Origin: Desulfobacterales bacterium | Lineage (GTDB): Bacteria; Desulfobacterota; Desulfobacteria; Desulfobacterales; JAQWFD01 | DNA: 45,517 nt | NCBI GenBank assembly: GCA_028704555.1 | Contig: JAQWFD010000031.1 | Span: forward strand, 1 to 45,517 | Reading direction: 5' to 3' | Notes under the pieces: generated by a model | What the model was told of the DNA's origin: nothing | Databases searched by the model: none | The model's input: the letters and a program-made list of their open reading frames with translations, nothing else | Program-made: the position numbers and the translations under genes | Shown here: one piece after another, positions 45,064 through 45,517 of the stretch | How positions within the stretch are numbered: position 1 is the first letter of the stretch | How the letters are laid out: the number at the start of each line of letters is the position of its first letter

Positions 45064-45124
45064 ACTCGGTACTGCTTTCGCGGACGGAAGGTTTGCCGTT
45101 GGATTTCAAGGATAGAAAAGGGAC

Positions 45125-45163
45125 ATCCCTGGATCGATATCAATCGGTCCGGGGATTTTTTTT
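45125..45163 (+). terminator. Intrinsic terminator after the cobalamin riboswitch
   Basis: ATCCC (45125-45129) pairs with GGGAT (45152-45156), and the inner GGATCGAT/ATCGGTCC bases extend the stem. A run of eight T follows. It is the expected expression platform of the riboswitch. Confidence 0.8.
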
Positions 45164-45517
45164 GGCCGGAATCAGTAGAATAAATGGCTTTTCGCTAAGT
45201 GTAAGGCTCACAACAATGATTTGCATCAATAAATATATTGCAGTTTATAAAGCACTCCTGTGCGCTTCCTTTGCCATGCCGGGGAAGTGTTAGGCTTAAG
45301 GGGTACGACCGCCGATCGTACCCCTTAAGTTATTCTTACGGAGATGAAGAATGTTAAAAAAAGGTATTTGGTGATTGTACAATTAAAAAATTCTATGAAC
45401 CCAAATAACGGTTGGGTTTTATTATATCAGATGGTTACATCTGAATTAATGCCATACTTTATCATATTACGAAACATTTGCTTTACTATATTTTTCTACC
45501 TTATTGAATTACACAAA
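45164..45517. other. Riboswitch leader tail without a supported gene
   Basis: A perfect 14-bp hairpin (CTTAAGGGGTACGA at 45295-45308, TCGTACCCCTTAAG at 45316-45329) is followed by ACGGAG and ATGTTAAAAAAAGG. That frame meets a stop after seven codons. A shift at the seven A residues (45357-45363) would open a frame to the window end. An AACCCAA/TTGGGTT hairpin with T-rich tail lies at about 45399-45423. The real target gene may start beyond the window. Confidence 0.4.

Noticed and set aside
45361..45517. Frame open to the window end after a one-base shift
   Set aside because: It is A/T-rich, resembles no family and crosses a hairpin with a T-rich tail. It is kept only as a note in the cobalamin finding.

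Overview
The window reads as a chromosomal segment of an anaerobic Desulfobacterota bacterium, most likely in or near the Desulfobacterales. This is inferred from gene content and style, not from a search. The signs are a two-gene SufC/SufB iron-sulfur module, a short ThiC, a Tex protein, a zinc-ribbon gene lying flush against rnpB, many lipoproteins, and a high load of palindromic intergenic repeats. No prophage, integrase, transposase gene or CRISPR array is visible.

Layout. 1-5252: a trypsin-like protease cut by the window edge, a repeat-bearing lipoprotein with a peptidoglycan-binding end, and tex, all on the minus strand. 5856-8967: a plus-strand cluster of a lipoprotein, a two-DUF350 membrane protein and a membrane-anchored spermidine-synthase-like enzyme. 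9027-12473: a thiamine locus (TPP riboswitch with terminator, thiE, thiC, thiL). 12531-15506: a repeat copy, a DUF2156 protein, the remnant of a glycerate 2-kinase, a hypothetical protein, an AlgH/YqgE protein and a 53-residue Cys protein. 16208-21426: a dynamin-like GTPase, a tiny protein resembling a flagellar-rod C-terminus, and a copper ATPase. 22473-28481: hisB, a lipoprotein, hisA, then dnaG and rpoD. 28744-31665: a CAT-anticodon tRNA, a Nif3-family protein, a zinc-ribbon coiled-coil protein and RNase P RNA. 31989-36108: sufC, sufB, an unknown protein ending in an HPr-like domain, and ispD. 36112-39876: a LOG/TIGR00725 protein, a cold-shock protein, an aldo/keto reductase, a DUF1232/J-domain protein and a PilZ protein. 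40176-45063: a BtuFCD-type importer, an MFS exporter and a cobalamin riboswitch whose target gene is not clearly in the window.

How the parts connect. Cofactor metabolism dominates: thiamine (thiE, thiC, thiL), Fe-S clusters (sufCB), isoprenoid precursors (ispD), B12 or chelate uptake (btuFCD plus the riboswitch) and copper export (copA). Housekeeping genes are mixed in.

The most distinctive feature is the repeat landscape. A family with ends reading CGGGCTTGATCATAAC occurs four times. One 166-bp copy sits inside a second repeat, and an intact uninterrupted copy of that second repeat lies at 12531-12763. Comparing the two shows the insertion site and a 6-bp AATTTT duplication. This is direct evidence that the element moved, although no transposase is encoded here. 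The best protein-level leads are the HPr-like fusion at 33920-35230, the DUF350/aminopropyltransferase cluster, and the lipoprotein with six IPA-x-Y repeats.
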